A DNA stretch of 64,000 nt from Erythrobacter sp. (GTDB lineage: Bacteria; Pseudomonadota; Alphaproteobacteria; Sphingomonadales; Sphingomonadaceae): positions 434,001 through 498,000 of the forward strand of contig JAILWQ010000003.1 in NCBI GenBank assembly GCA_025698865.1, written 5' to 3'. The notes under the pieces are model-generated. The model was not told the origin of the DNA. It saw nothing but the letters and a program-made list of their open reading frames with translations, and did no database searches. Of this stretch, positions 27,097 to 35,982 are shown piece after piece (the stretch's first letter is position 1; each line of letters begins with the position of its first letter). The position numbers and the translations under genes are program-made.

Positions 27097-27125
27097 TTGA
27101 CTGGCGTGAACAAAAAGAGAACATT
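27097..27125 (+). promoter_or_regulatory. LexA box inside a sigma-70-like promoter
   Basis: GAAC-N7-GAAC (27108-27122) is the reverse complement of GTTC-N7-GTTC, the LexA site of Caulobacter, Rhodobacter and Rhizobium. A -35-like TTGACT lies at 27097-27102 and a -10-like AACATT at 27120-27125, spaced by 17 bases. The LexA site therefore covers the spacer and touches the -10. The promoter points at the small gene starting at 27227. Confidence 0.7.
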
Positions 27126-27180
27126 GGTCGCCAGATCGGGAACCCGTCTCGATATGGGATGTTTTCAACTCGTTCTCCAC

Positions 27181-27196
27181 AGCCTGTCAACAGGCT
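27181..27196 (+). other. Leader hairpin AGCCTG-TCAA-CAGGCT
   Basis: A perfect six-pair stem with a TCAA loop lies in the predicted 5' leader between the LexA-type promoter and the small ORF, 30 bases before the start codon. It has no T-run. It could modulate translation or stability of the leader; function is unknown. Confidence 0.45.
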
Positions 27197-27226
27197 CGGG
27201 AAAGCGACAACAGAAAGATCGGTTCG

Positions 27227-27478
27227 ATGTCCGCAATTGTTCTGACAGCCTTTTTCGCCTTCATTGCCCTGACTGCGGTTACGGCTCTCGCCGACAGCGC
27301 GCTTCGCTGGTGGTCGGCGTTCGGCCTGCTCCGCGCGAGCGGCGTGGCGACCGGCGTTGCGCCGGCCCTGCTCCGCGGGCGCCGTGCCGAAATCGTGCAT
27401 GGCGGCTTTTCGGGATATGGCCGCGCTACGGCCGCGCGTCAGCCTTCGCAGCGCTGCGCATTGCGCGCTGCCGCTTGA
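27227..27478 (+). CDS. Small membrane protein, candidate SOS-induced gene
   Basis: An 83-residue ORF beginning M-S-A-I-V-L-T-A-F-F-A-F. One membrane segment covers residues 3-23, followed by L-R-W-W-S-A-F-G-L-L-R and a basic, low-complexity C-terminal half. No family was recognised. The case for a real gene is the upstream LexA box and promoter (27097-27125) and the strongly hydrophobic start. Against it are a weak ribosome site and a 53-base overlap with the 3' end of pssA on the other strand. Small LexA-controlled membrane peptides such as Caulobacter SidA block division, so a checkpoint role is an inference worth testing. Confidence 0.55.
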   Translation: MSAIVLTAFFAFIALTAVTALADSALRWWSAFGLLRASGVATGVAPALLRGRRAEIVHGGFSGYGRATAARQPSQRCALRAAA

Positions 27479-28283
27479 CCTTGGCGTAACGCGCCCAGCC
27501 CAGCGGCAGCAGTGCGAGGTAGACGAGGCTGATAATCGCCAGCGTCCACCAAGGCTCCAGCAGGAGACCCGCGAACAGAAGGCCGGTCAGCGCGAGCAGC
27601 CACAGCCGGATATCGCGACGCGGTTTCAACGACGCCCAGCTGAGCGTTGCGAGGTTCGAGATCATCAGCAGCGCCATCAGGGCGACCCATGGTCCCACCA
27701 GCAACGGCTCGCGAAACACCGTGATCCCGGTCGTGGTCCACAGGTAGAACGGCAGGAAAGCCAGCCCCGCTCCGACGGGTGCGGGAATGCCGGTCAGAAA
27801 GCCCGCCGACTTGTGCGGCTGCTCATCCGCATCGATCCGCGCATTGAAACGCGCGAGGCGCAGAGCAGCGCATACCGCAAAGGCCAGCGCGGCGATCCAT
27901 CCGAGACGCGGGCTTGCCGAAAGCGACCAGAGATAGATCACGATCGCCGGTGCGGTTCCGAAGGAAAGCGAATCGGCGAGGCTGTCGAGCTCCGCTCCGA
28001 AGCGCGACTGACCGTTCAGCATCCGCGCGATGCGGCCGTCCATGCCGTCGAGCACGCCCGCCAGGATGATCGCACCGACCGCCAGAGCCCAAGTGCCGGA
28101 AACTGCGAAAAGGATGCCGGTCAGGCCCGAACACATCGCGGCGGTGGTTACCGCGTTGGGCGCGAAGGTGCGCAGGGTCAGCCCGCCCTTCACTCCCCCG
28201 GTGGCGAAATCGTCCTCGTCCTCGGATGCCTTGGGGCCGACGCGTGGCCGGTCGTCCGCCGGACCCCTGCCATGGGGAATCAC
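27426..28283 (-). CDS. pssA: CDP-diacylglycerol-serine O-phosphatidyltransferase
   Basis: Makes phosphatidylserine from CDP-DAG and serine at the inner membrane. The 285 residues contain the CDP-alcohol phosphotransferase signature DG-x2-AR-x8-G-x3-D-x3-D, starting D-G-M-D-G-R-I-A-R near residue 75, and about seven membrane segments. The start is GTG 28283, overlapping the psd stop by four bases (GTGA); an acidic S-E-D-E-D-D stretch lies at about 20-25. It acts directly before Psd, its neighbour. Confidence 0.93.
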   Translation of the reverse strand: MIPHGRGPADDRPRVGPKASEDEDDFATGGVKGGLTLRTFAPNAVTTAAMCSGLTGILFAVSGTWALAVGAIILAGVLDGMDGRIARMLNGQSRFGAELDSLADSLSFGTAPAIVIYLWSLSASPRLGWIAALAFAVCAALRLARFNARIDADEQPHKSAGFLTGIPAPVGAGLAFLPFYLWTTTGITVFREPLLVGPWVALMALLMISNLATLSWASLKPRRDIRLWLLALTGLLFAGLLLEPWWTLAIISLVYLALLPLGWARYAKVKRQRAMRSAAKADARP

Positions 28284-29032
28284 TGCGCGATGCCTTCGAT
28301 ATGCTTCGCAACGCCCATTTCGGCGAGAACGGTTTCGCCTGCGATCACCCGCTGGCCGAGCAGGACGCTCGAATCGGTCCCCGCCGGGAGATAGACATCG
28401 ACCCTGCTGCCGAAGCGGATCAGGCCGACCCGCTGCCCGCTGCCCACCGTGTCGCCTTCCTTGACGAAGGGCACGATCCGCCGCGCCACCAGCCCGGCGA
28501 TCTGGGTAAAGCCGAGCCGCACGCCATCGGCCCGCTCGATCAGGATATGCTGGCGCTCGTTCTCCTCGCTCGCCTTGTCGAGATCGGCGTTGAGGAACTT
28601 GCCGGGAATATAGACCAGCCGCCGGATGACGCCGCCGATCGGGGCGCGATTGATGTGGACGTCGAACACGCTCATGAAGATTGAGACGCGGGTGACCGGC
28701 CCTGCCGCAAGCCCCTCTATCCCGCTGCCATCGTCGATCTTGAGCTCTTCGGGCGGCTCGACCTGCGCGATGAGGGAGACCAGGCCGTCGGCGGGCGCCA
28801 CGATCGCGCCTTCCGAATGCGGCACGACTCTCTCGGGATCGCGGAAGAAGGCGAAGACGCCGGCCGAGAGCATCAGCAACGGCCAGCCCACGATCTCCCA
28901 ATCGAGAAGCAGCAGGAAGATCAGGCTGATGCCGACGGCGATCAGGCCGAACTTGCGCCCTTCGGGATGGATCGGGGGGAAGGACCATGCGACGTCGCCG
29001 CGGCCCCGGTTGTCGAGAAGTTCACCTGCCAT
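28280..29032 (-). CDS. psd: Phosphatidylserine decarboxylase proenzyme
   Basis: Converts phosphatidylserine to phosphatidylethanolamine. This is the short bacterial form: 250 residues from ATG 29032 with two membrane segments near residues 28-62. The self-cleavage site is Gly208-Ser209 (I-R-F-G-S-R), where the serine becomes the pyruvoyl cofactor. The upstream ATG-like position 29068 would add an unconserved 12-residue stretch, so I prefer 29032. It is coupled to pssA by a four-base overlap. Confidence 0.94.
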   Translation of the reverse strand: MAGELLDNRGRGDVAWSFPPIHPEGRKFGLIAVGISLIFLLLLDWEIVGWPLLMLSAGVFAFFRDPERVVPHSEGAIVAPADGLVSLIAQVEPPEELKIDDGSGIEGLAAGPVTRVSIFMSVFDVHINRAPIGGVIRRLVYIPGKFLNADLDKASEENERQHILIERADGVRLGFTQIAGLVARRIVPFVKEGDTVGSGQRVGLIRFGSRVDVYLPAGTDSSVLLGQRVIAGETVLAEMGVAKHIEGIAQ

Positions 29033-29098
29033 GACACTGGACTTAGGCGCGCCGCGCCCCGACCACAAGCGCGCCGACCACCAGAGCGACCCGCCGGT

Positions 29099-30229
29099 TC
29101 AGGCCGCCTTGCGCACGAAGACCGTGCCGGCCGAATATCCCGCGCCAAAGCTGCAGATGAGCCCGGTATCGCCCGCCGCAAGGTCGTCGCTGTTGAGATG
29201 GAACGCGATGATCGAGCCCGCGCTAGACGTGTTGCCGTAGGTGTCGAGCACGGTCGGGCTCTCGTCGTCGCTCGCCTCGTGGCCGAGCACCTTGTGCGCG
29301 ATCAGCCGGTTCATGCCGGCATTGGCCTGATGCAGCCACATGCGGCGAAGCGTGGCCGGATCGATGGCAAGGCGATCCGCTTCTTCCAGGATCATCTGCG
29401 CCACCATCGGCACGACCTCCTTGAACACCTTGCGCCCTTCCTGAACGAACAGCTTGTCGGCGGCGCCCACGCTGTCGGGATGGGCGCGGTTGAGGAAGCC
29501 GAAATTGTTGCGGATATTGTTGGAGAACACGGTCTTCAGCCTGGTGCCTAGAATGTCCCAGTGGCCGTCCGGCGCCATCGCCGCATCCTCGACCAGCACC
29601 GCGGTCGCTACGTCGCCGAAGATGAAGTGGCTGTCCCGGTCTCGCCAGTTGAGGTGGCCGCTGGTCACCTCCGGGCTGACAACGAGCACGCTGCGGGCAT
29701 TGCCGGACCGCACGTAGTCGGCCGCCGTCTGGATGCCGAAGGTCGCGCTGGAACACGCGACATTCATGTCGAAGCCGAACCCCTCGATGCCGAGCGCCTG
29801 CTGGATCTCGATCGCCATGGCGGGATAGGGCCGCTCCATGTTCGATGCCGCGCACAGCACCGCGTCGACGTCGGACGCATCGCGTCCCGCCCGCTCGAGC
29901 GCCTGCCGCGCCGCCTTGACCCCGATCTCGGCGAGGAGCGAGAGGTCCTCGTTGCTCCGCTCCGGCCAGCGCGGAGCCATGATTTCGGGGTCGAGCACCG
30001 GCGCCTTGGCCATCACGTGGCGCGCCTTGATCCCGCTCGCCTTCTCGATGAATTCTACCGAGCTCGGCTCCAGCGCCGTCACCTCGCCCGCCGCGATCGC
30101 ACCGGCATTGGCGGCGTTGTGGCGGCGCACGAACTCGTTGAAGCTCGCCACCAGTTCCTCGTTCGAGATGCTTTCCTCGGGCGTGAACAGGCCGGTGGCG
30201 GAGATGACGGGGCGGTGGGTCGGTTCCAT
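29099..30229 (-). CDS. Beta-ketoacyl-ACP synthase III-like condensing enzyme
   Basis: Thiolase-fold condensing enzyme of the KAS III class, 376 residues from ATG 30229. The Cys-His-Asn triad is visible: Cys159 (N-V-A-C-S-S-A-T), His300 (W-L-H-Q-A-N) and Asn333 (Y-G-N-T-S-S-A-G). It is longer than housekeeping FabH (about 320) and carries an insert around residues 28-60, so it resembles the FabH-like enzymes that use unusual acyl donors. It may not be the essential FabH. It stands upstream of psd-pssA on the same strand with a 66-base gap. Confidence 0.85.
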   Translation of the reverse strand: MEPTHRPVISATGLFTPEESISNEELVASFNEFVRRHNAANAGAIAAGEVTALEPSSVEFIEKASGIKARHVMAKAPVLDPEIMAPRWPERSNEDLSLLAEIGVKAARQALERAGRDASDVDAVLCAASNMERPYPAMAIEIQQALGIEGFGFDMNVACSSATFGIQTAADYVRSGNARSVLVVSPEVTSGHLNWRDRDSHFIFGDVATAVLVEDAAMAPDGHWDILGTRLKTVFSNNIRNNFGFLNRAHPDSVGAADKLFVQEGRKVFKEVVPMVAQMILEEADRLAIDPATLRRMWLHQANAGMNRLIAHKVLGHEASDDESPTVLDTYGNTSSAGSIIAFHLNSDDLAAGDTGLICSFGAGYSAGTVFVRKAA

Positions 30230-30386
30230 GCCCTCGCCTAAACCCAAGCCCGCTGCGGAGCAACTGGGCGCGCAGCCATGTTGACAGTGCCGAAGGCCTT
30301 CGCCAAAGGGGCGCCTCTCGGCAGTCGGCGGATCGCATCCGCCCGCACAGCCTGGGCGGTTCCGCCGCCCTTGAAAGCCGGTTCGT

Positions 30387-30472
30387 GGACAGGTGGCCGA
30401 GTGGTTAAAGGCAGCAGACTGTAAATCTGCCCGTGCAAGCGTACGCTGGTTCGAATCCAGCCCTGTCCACCA
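30387..30472 (+). tRNA. tRNA-Tyr (GTA)
   Basis: Class II tRNA with a long variable arm. Acceptor stem GGACAGG/CCTGTCC, discriminator A, encoded CCA, anticodon stem GCAGA-CTGTAAA-TCTGC with anticodon GTA, and T-loop GGTTCGAATCC. Confidence 0.97.
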
Positions 30473-30652
30473 AACCGGAACTCCTGACGAAGAACCAGCG
30501 TCCGGCATCGCGAAGCGAGGCCAAGCTGGGGCGGAGTCGGAGCGCCTCTCCACCCCCGTCCTCCAACGAAGGGGGCGAAACGGCGTCAAAATTCGCTCGC
30601 TGCGCCGCCGCGTGCCCTTCCCCTTTCCCTCGTCCGCTTTTAGAGCGCGGCC

Positions 30653-31438
30653 ATGTCGAAGAACCGTAAGAAGGTCCTGCGCGGACGCGCGGGCAGAATG
30701 CAGGGCGGCCGCGGCAGCGGGCGGGCGAGCACCGGGCAGGTGCGGTTGTGGGGTCACCATGCCGTGGAAGCGGCGCTGAAGAACCCGGACCGCAGCCACC
30801 ACAAGCTGTGGGCGACGCGCGAGGCGATCGCCGGGCTTGACGGCGACCTGCCGCCCGACTTTCCGGTCGAATATGCCGACAACCCCGATCTCGACCGTCT
30901 GGTCACCCGCGACGCCCCGCATCAGGGCCTCGTGCTCGAATGCGCGGCGCTGGACGACGTGTTTCTCGGCGACGTGATGGACGATGATCCGCAGCGTCCG
31001 CTGGTCGTTCTCGACCAGGTGACCGATCCGCACAATGTCGGCGCGATCATGCGCTCGGCCGCCGCCTTCGGCGCAAGCGCGATCGTGACGCAGGACCGCC
31101 ATGCCCCGCCCGAAGGCGGCGTACTGGCCAAGGCGGCGAGCGGCGCGCTGGAGGTGCTGCCCTGGGTGCGGGTGGTGAACCTAGCCCGCGCGCTCGAGGA
31201 AATGGCCGAAGCCGGCTACTGGCGCATCGGCCTTGCCGGCGAGGCGGAGGCGACGCTCGCCGAGGCGCTGCCGGCCGGTCCGGTCGCGCTCGTGCTGGGC
31301 GCCGAAGGCCCCGGAATGCGGCACAATATCGCCGGACATTGCGACGCGCTGGCCCGCCTTCCGATCGGCGACACGGTGGAGAGCCTCAACGTCTCGAACG
31401 CGGCCGCCGTCGCGCTCTACGCGGTCGCATCGCGCTGA
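30653..31438 (+). CDS. rlmB: RlmB/TrmH-family rRNA 2'-O-methyltransferase
   Basis: SPOUT-class methyltransferase that probably modifies 23S rRNA. The 261-residue product has a basic N-terminal stretch (about 1-25), a substrate-binding L30-like domain (G-H-H-A-V-E-A-A-L near 35), and the three SpoU motifs. These are D-P-H-N-V-G-A-I-M-R-S-A near 125, L-V-L-G-A-E-G-P-G-M-R near 215 and L-N-V-S-N-A-A-A-V-A-L-Y-A near 245. The RlmB (G2251) target is the usual one for this subfamily but is not proven by sequence. Confidence 0.85.
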   Translation: MSKNRKKVLRGRAGRMQGGRGSGRASTGQVRLWGHHAVEAALKNPDRSHHKLWATREAIAGLDGDLPPDFPVEYADNPDLDRLVTRDAPHQGLVLECAALDDVFLGDVMDDDPQRPLVVLDQVTDPHNVGAIMRSAAAFGASAIVTQDRHAPPEGGVLAKAASGALEVLPWVRVVNLARALEEMAEAGYWRIGLAGEAEATLAEALPAGPVALVLGAEGPGMRHNIAGHCDALARLPIGDTVESLNVSNAAAVALYAVASR

Positions 31439-31448
31439 CACCCGGAAA

Positions 31449-31490
31449 GAAAAACGCCGCGAAGTCCCCGTGGACCTCGCGGCGTTTTCG
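31449..31490. terminator. Bidirectional terminator between rlmB and hupB
   Basis: A near-perfect stem runs from ACGCCGCGA (31454-31462) through GTCC-CCGT-GGAC to TCGCGGCGT (31477-31485). Five A residues precede it and four T residues follow, so it can end both the + strand rlmB and the - strand hupB transcripts. Confidence 0.92.
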
Positions 31491-31511
31491 ACAATTGCGG
31501 ATGGGCCGTCC

Positions 31512-31784
31512 TTAGTTGACGGCGTCCTTGAGGCCCTTGCCGGCCTTGAACTTGGGCTGGTTCGAGGCCTTGATCGTCATCGGTTCGCCGGTACGCGGGT
31601 TGCGGCCGGTCGAGGCCTTGCGCTTGGCGACCGAGAACGAGCCGAAGCCGACCAAGCGCACTTCGTCACCATTCGACAGCGCCTTCTGGATCGAATCGAA
31701 CACCGCCTCGACAGCGCTCGACGCGTCGTTCTTCGAAAGACCGCTGGTGTCGGCGACGGCGCTGATCAGGTCGTTCTTGTTCAT
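31512..31784 (-). CDS. hupB: HU family DNA-binding protein
   Basis: Histone-like nucleoid protein of 90 residues that bends DNA as a dimer. It begins M-N-K-N-D-L-I-S-A-V-A and shows the family signature G-F-G-S-F-S-V-A-K-R, then R-N-P-R-T-G at the DNA-inserting arm tip. AGGGG lies about ten bases before the ATG. It lies downstream of lon on the same strand after 249 bases, a common pairing in proteobacteria. Confidence 0.96.
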   Translation of the reverse strand: MNKNDLISAVADTSGLSKNDASSAVEAVFDSIQKALSNGDEVRLVGFGSFSVAKRKASTGRNPRTGEPMTIKASNQPKFKAGKGLKDAVN

Positions 31785-32012
31785 TATTTCGGGTCCCCTC
31801 ATGGAATTTTGAATCGGCGATCGGGAATCGATCTGCGGAAGGGCGGCAAGTTGGGCGGAGTTGCCCGAGGTGTCAAAGCGAAATCCGGCCAAACCGCGCC
31901 AAAATCACGGCCTCGCGCCGCGAATCGTCATGCGAGGCGCGGATTGCCCCGGCACGCGGCCCGTAACCTAACACAAGACAATCCCGACGCGCCACGATTC
32001 GCGATCACCGAG

Positions 32013-32028
32013 CTTAACTTAAGTTAAG
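32013..32028. repeat. 16-bp AT-rich perfect palindrome after lon
   Basis: CTTAACTTAAGTTAAG lies five bases beyond the lon stop codon. It is a perfect inverted repeat, contains three TTAA steps at 5-base intervals, and stands out in a GC-rich background. It could be a protein-binding site or a weak lon 3' hairpin; the TTAA spacing (N6 for the outer pair) does not match the CtrA rule of N7. Confidence 0.6.
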
Positions 32029-32033
32029 TGCGT

Positions 32034-34433
32034 TCAATGCGCGGTCGGCGTTTCGACCTGAGGTGCGGCGACAACCGGAACCGGCTGGCTGGCCAGATCG
32101 TCCGCCTCGGTCCACTCGATCGGCTCGAGCGGGGCCGCCAGTGCGATTTTCAGCACCTCGTCGACATGCGAGACCGGCACGATCTCCAGCCCCTCCTTCA
32201 CGTTGGAGGGTATTTCCGCGAGGTCCTTCACGTTCTCTTCGGGAATGAGGACCGTCTTGATCCCCCCGCGTAGCGCCGCGAGCAGCTTTTCCTTGAGGCC
32301 GCCGATCGCCAGCACCCTTCCGCGCAAAGTGACCTCGCCGGTCATCGCGACATCGGGCCGCACCGGCACGCCGGAAAGGGTCGAGACGATCGAGGTGACC
32401 ATGCCGACGCCTGCGCTCGGCCCGTCCTTGGGCACCGCGCCTTCGGGCAGGTGGATATGGATGTTCTTGCGCTGGAAGATGCTCGGCTTGATCCCGTAAT
32501 GGGGGCTGCGCGCCTTCACGAAGCTGAAGGCGGCGGCGACGCTCTCGTTCATCACCTCGCCCAGCTTGCCGGTCGTCTTGACCTCGCCCTTGCCGGGGGT
32601 CGTCACGCTTTCGATCGTCAGCAGTTCGCCGCCGACTTCGGTCCAGGCCAGCCCGGTGACCGCGCCGATCTGGGCCTCGTCCTCGCCCATGCCGCGCTTG
32701 AACTTGCGCACGCCGGCGAAGTCGGAAAGGTTGTCGGGCGTGACGGTCACGCTCGTTTCCTTGCCTTCGAGGATGCGGCGCAGCGACTTGCGCGCCAGCC
32801 GCGCCAGCTCGCGCTCCAGCGTGCGCACGCCGGCCTCGCGGGTATAATAGCGGATGAGATCGCGCAGGCCCTCTTCGGTCAGCTCGAATTCGCCGTCCTT
32901 CAGCCCGTGATCCTTCACCTGCTTGGGCAGCAGGTGCCGGGTCGCGATCTCGACCTTCTCGTCCTCGGTGTAGCCTTCGAGACGAATGATCTCCATCCGG
33001 TCGAGCAGCGGCTGCGGCAGGTTGAGGCTGTTCGCGGTGGTCACGAACATGATGTCGGACAGGTCGAGATCGAGCTCGAGATAATGGTCCTGGAACTTGC
33101 CGTTCTGCTCGGGGTCGAGGACCTCGAGCAGGGCCGAGGCGGGGTCGCCGCGGAAATCCTGGCCGAGCTTGTCGATCTCGTCGAGCAGGAACAGCGGGTT
33201 GCTCTTGCCCGCCTTCCTCAGATTGGTGACGATCTTGCCCGGCAGCGAGCCGATATAGGTGCGCCGATGGCCGCGGATCTCCGCCTCGTCGCGCACGCCG
33301 CCCAGCGACTGGCGCACGAATTCGCGCCCCGTCGCGCGGGCGATCGACTTGCCGAGGCTGGTCTTGCCGACGCCGGGCGGCCCGACGAGGCACAGGATCG
33401 GGCCTTTCAGCTTGTTGGTGCGCGCCTGAACGGCGAGATATTCGACGATCCGGTCCTTCACCTTTTCCAGCGCGTAGTGATCCGCATCAAGGATTTCCTG
33501 CGCTTCGGTGATGTCCTTCTTCACCTTGCTCTTCTTGCCCCAGGGCAGGCCGAGGAGCACGTCGAGGTAATTGCGGATGACGGTCGCCTCGGCGCTCATC
33601 GGCTGCATCGCCTTGAGCTTCTTGAGCTCGCCCTCGGCCTTGGCGCGCGCTTCCTTGCTGAGCTTGGTTTTGGCGATCTTCTCGGTCAGTTCGGCGATCT
33701 CGTTGCCGCCGTCCTCGTCGCCATCGCCGAGCTCGTTCTGGATCGCCTTTAACTGCTCGTTGAGGTAATATTCGCGCTGGGTCTTCTCCATCTGCCGCTT
33801 CACGCGGCCGCGGATCTTCTTCTCGACCTGGAGGACCGACAGCTCCCCGTCCATGAAGGACAGGACCATTTCGAGCCGCTTGAGCGGATCGAATTCGCCC
33901 AGCAGGGTCTGCTTGTCCGAAACCTTGGCGGCGATGGCGGCGGCGATCGTGTCGGCCAGTTCGCCGGCATCGTCGATCTCGGCCAGTTCCTCGGCCGCGC
34001 CCTCGCCCAGCTTCTTGTTGAGCTTGGCGTATTCGCCGAACTGCTCGATCACCTGGCGCATCATCGCCGTGACCTCGCTTCCGGCCGCGGTGTCGGGCTC
34101 GCGGACGGTCAGTGTGGCGGCGACGTAATCGTCCTTCGCCTCGAGACTGTCGAGGCTGGCGCGGTTGTTGCCCTCGACCAGCACGCGGACCGTGCCGTCG
34201 GGCAGCTTGAGCATCTGCAGGACCTGCGCGACGACGCCCATCTCGTAGAGATCGTCGCGCTCGGGATCGTCGCAGCCCGGGTCGAGCTGCGCGAGAAGGA
34301 AGATGTCCTTGTCCCCCTCCATCGCGGCCTCAAGCGCCGCCACCGACTTGTCGCGCCCGACGAAGAGCGGGACGACCATGCCGGGGAAAACTACGATGTC
34401 ACGGAGGGGCAGAAGCGGAAGTGTCTCGGTCAT
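32034..34433 (-). CDS. lon: ATP-dependent endopeptidase Lon
   Basis: AAA+ serine protease that degrades misfolded and regulatory proteins, including antitoxins. The 799 residues hold the LonN substrate domain from [11 protein letters not shown], a coiled-coil region (about 190-300), Walker A G-P-P-G-V-G-K-T near 355 and Walker B L-L-D-E-I-D-K. The protease domain has the catalytic serine in P-K-D-G-P-S-A-G and the lysine in G-L-K-E-K about 43 residues later. ATG 34433 is chosen because it gives the canonical N-terminus, although the frame is open upstream. It is divergent from ccdAB. Confidence 0.97.
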   Translation of the reverse strand: MTETLPLLPLRDIVVFPGMVVPLFVGRDKSVAALEAAMEGDKDIFLLAQLDPGCDDPERDDLYEMGVVAQVLQMLKLPDGTVRVLVEGNNRASLDSLEAKDDYVAATLTVREPDTAAGSEVTAMMRQVIEQFGEYAKLNKKLGEGAAEELAEIDDAGELADTIAAAIAAKVSDKQTLLGEFDPLKRLEMVLSFMDGELSVLQVEKKIRGRVKRQMEKTQREYYLNEQLKAIQNELGDGDEDGGNEIAELTEKIAKTKLSKEARAKAEGELKKLKAMQPMSAEATVIRNYLDVLLGLPWGKKSKVKKDITEAQEILDADHYALEKVKDRIVEYLAVQARTNKLKGPILCLVGPPGVGKTSLGKSIARATGREFVRQSLGGVRDEAEIRGHRRTYIGSLPGKIVTNLRKAGKSNPLFLLDEIDKLGQDFRGDPASALLEVLDPEQNGKFQDHYLELDLDLSDIMFVTTANSLNLPQPLLDRMEIIRLEGYTEDEKVEIATRHLLPKQVKDHGLKDGEFELTEEGLRDLIRYYTREAGVRTLERELARLARKSLRRILEGKETSVTVTPDNLSDFAGVRKFKRGMGEDEAQIGAVTGLAWTEVGGELLTIESVTTPGKGEVKTTGKLGEVMNESVAAAFSFVKARSPHYGIKPSIFQRKNIHIHLPEGAVPKDGPSAGVGMVTSIVSTLSGVPVRPDVAMTGEVTLRGRVLAIGGLKEKLLAALRGGIKTVLIPEENVKDLAEIPSNVKEGLEIVPVSHVDEVLKIALAAPLEPIEWTEADDLASQPVPVVAAPQVETPTAH

Positions 34434-34441
34434 GCCGGGAA

Positions 34442-34468
34442 TATGGGAAGCACCACGGCAGCACGCAA
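34442..34468 (-). promoter_or_regulatory. Possible heat-shock (RpoH) promoter of lon
   Basis: On the minus strand a TTGCGT box (34463-34468) is followed after 15 bases by CCCATA (34442-34447), close to the RpoH pattern of a TTG-type -35 and a CCCAT-type -10. Transcription would start only a few bases before the lon ATG. lon is a classic heat-shock gene, but the match is loose. Confidence 0.35.
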
Positions 34469-34534
34469 CGGGCGCGCGGCGATTGGCTGTGGGAAGCAGG
34501 GGCGGAGCAGCAACGTGCGTTGTCGGAGCCTCAC

Positions 34535-34571
34535 TTGTTTCATGGACTAGATGCGCATAAGCTATGCGCAT
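34535..34571 (+). promoter_or_regulatory. ccdAB promoter and palindromic operator
   Basis: A TTGTTT (34535-34540) and TAAGCT (34558-34563) pair spaced by 17 bases forms a plausible promoter. ATGCGCATA-agc-TATGCGCAT (34551-34571) is a perfect inverted repeat with nine-base arms that covers the -10 and the start codon. This is the layout expected for autorepression by the CcdA-CcdB complex. The predicted transcription start falls at about 34570, on the A of an ATG, so the mRNA may be leaderless. Confidence 0.65.
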
Positions 34572-34809
34572 GAAGCATTCGGTCCCGTCATCCCGCCGCG
34601 CAACGAACGTATCGCTCGACACCGCGGTCGTTTCCGAGGCGAAGGCGCTGGGTATCAATGTTTCGCAGGCCTGCGAGCGAGGTCTGGTCGAAACGGTGAA
34701 CGAGGCGCGTGCCGCGTTGTGGCGCGAAGAAAACCGGGAAGCGCTCGAGGAATACAACCGCCACCTTGCGGAGCAGGGCCTGCCGCTCGCGCAGAACCGG
34801 CTGTTCTGA
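34570..34809 (+). CDS. ccdA: CcdA-family antitoxin
   Basis: Antitoxin of a type II toxin-antitoxin pair, about 79 residues. The N-terminal half fits the CcdA ribbon-helix-helix DNA-binding fold (N-V-S-L-D-T-A-V-V-S-E-A-K-A-L-G). The C-terminal half (E-E-N-R-E-A-L-E-E-Y-N) is the flexible part that wraps the toxin and is cut by Lon. ATG 34570 matches the predicted transcript start; ATG 34564, two codons earlier, lies inside the operator and has no ribosome site. The lon gene is divergent and adjacent. Confidence 0.86.
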   Translation: MKHSVPSSRRATNVSLDTAVVSEAKALGINVSQACERGLVETVNEARAALWREENREALEEYNRHLAEQGLPLAQNRLF

Positions 34810-34816
34810 CGACGGA

Positions 34817-35116
34817 ATGGCGCAATTCGACGTATATCGAATGACCGGGAGCGGTGTTCTGGTCGTCGATTGCCAGAGCGACCTGCTCGACCATATCGAC
34901 AGCCGCTTCGTGGTGCCGCTCCTGCCCGCCAACCAGTCTCCGTTGCCGGCCAAGCGTCTCAATCCGCAGTTCGAGCTGGATGGAGAGGCCTACATATTGC
35001 TCACCCAGGCAGCATCCGCGGTCGCGCGGCGCGAGCTCGGGCCGGTCGTCACCTCGCTGGCCAAGCACGACCGCGAAATCCTGAATGCGCTGGACTTTCT
35101 TCTGACCGGCGTTTGA
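34817..35116 (+). CDS. ccdB: CcdB-family gyrase-poison toxin
   Basis: A 99-residue toxin seven bases after ccdA. It follows the CcdB pattern: A-Q-F-D-V-Y at the start, V-V-D-C-Q-S-D-L-L near residue 18, V-V-P-L-L-P-A-N near 32. F-plasmid CcdB kills by trapping DNA gyrase and depends on its last residues W-G-I. Here the end reads L-L-T-G-V, so the tryptophan is replaced by threonine. That may mean a changed or weaker gyrase contact. GGA stands shortly before the ATG as a weak ribosome site. Confidence 0.86.
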   Translation: MAQFDVYRMTGSGVLVVDCQSDLLDHIDSRFVVPLLPANQSPLPAKRLNPQFELDGEAYILLTQAASAVARRELGPVVTSLAKHDREILNALDFLLTGV

Positions 35117-35120
35117 TCCC

Positions 35121-35915
35121 CTAGTCCCGAAACCCCGGATCGATCCGGTCGAGCTTTCTCAGCAACGCGGGCCAGGCGAGCGCGTTGGCGACCATGCCGA
35201 TGCCGGCGGGCGGGGTCTGCGCCTTGACCTTTTCCGGCGTGCCCTGCGGCGGGTTGTTGAGGTTTTCGTGGCCCGCGCTCAGCATCTTCACCTGCGCCTC
35301 GCAGGCACGCTCGATGAAATAGAGGCGCAGGAAACATTCGCCGACGCTCTTGCCGATCGCCAGCGTGCCGTGATTGCGCAGGATCATGGCGTGGCGGTCG
35401 CCCATGTCCTCGACCAGCCGCTCGCGTTCTTCCAGATCGGTCGCGATGCCCTCGTATTCGTGATAGGCGATGTCGCTGCGCGCGATCATCCCGGTCTGGG
35501 TGTGTTCGAGCAGGCCCCATTCCATCGCGCTGACCGCCTGCCCGTTCGGGGTGTGCAGATGCATCACCGAATGCGCGTCCTCGCAATTCATGTGCAGGGC
35601 CGAATGAATGGTGAAGCCCGCCGGATTGACCGGATGGCTCGTCGGCAGGACCGGCTGCCCCTCGACGTCGATCTTCACGAGGCTGGAGGCGGTGATCTCC
35701 TCGAACATCATGTCGTAGGGGTTGATGAGGAAATGATGTTCCGGTCCCGGCACGCGCGCGGAAAGATGCGTGAAGATCAGGTCGTCCCAGCCGTAGAGCG
35801 CCACCAGCCGATATGCCGCGGCAAGATCCACGCGGACCGCCCATTCCTCGTCGCTGACCTGCGCGCGGACATCCGCGTCCGATCCGCTTCCATTGTCGTT
35901 CATCATGGTCGCCAT
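35121..35915 (-). CDS. Class II aldolase/adducin family protein
   Basis: Zinc-dependent aldolase-fold protein of 264 residues. The metal histidines appear in V-M-H-L-H-T-P-N-G near residue 120 and in L-R-N-H-G-T-L near 180. The N-terminal D-L-I-F-T-H-L-S-A-R fits the family. The exact substrate is unknown; relatives include fuculose-phosphate aldolase and many uncharacterised proteobacterial proteins that lack sugar-phosphate residues. ATG 35906 is an alternative start three codons later. It is convergent with ccdB with a four-base gap. Confidence 0.82.
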   Translation of the reverse strand: MATMMNDNGSGSDADVRAQVSDEEWAVRVDLAAAYRLVALYGWDDLIFTHLSARVPGPEHHFLINPYDMMFEEITASSLVKIDVEGQPVLPTSHPVNPAGFTIHSALHMNCEDAHSVMHLHTPNGQAVSAMEWGLLEHTQTGMIARSDIAYHEYEGIATDLEERERLVEDMGDRHAMILRNHGTLAIGKSVGECFLRLYFIERACEAQVKMLSAGHENLNNPPQGTPEKVKAQTPPAGIGMVANALAWPALLRKLDRIDPGFRD

Positions 35916-35982
35916 CGCATCGTCTCCTCTGCCCGGCAGTGTCGCACCATCCCGCCCCCGATGGCAAGAGCCGCTCGCGGTC

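Noticed and set aside
32013-32028. CtrA full site in the TTAA-rich palindrome
   Set aside because: The outer TTAA pair is separated by six bases, not seven, and the inner one overlaps.
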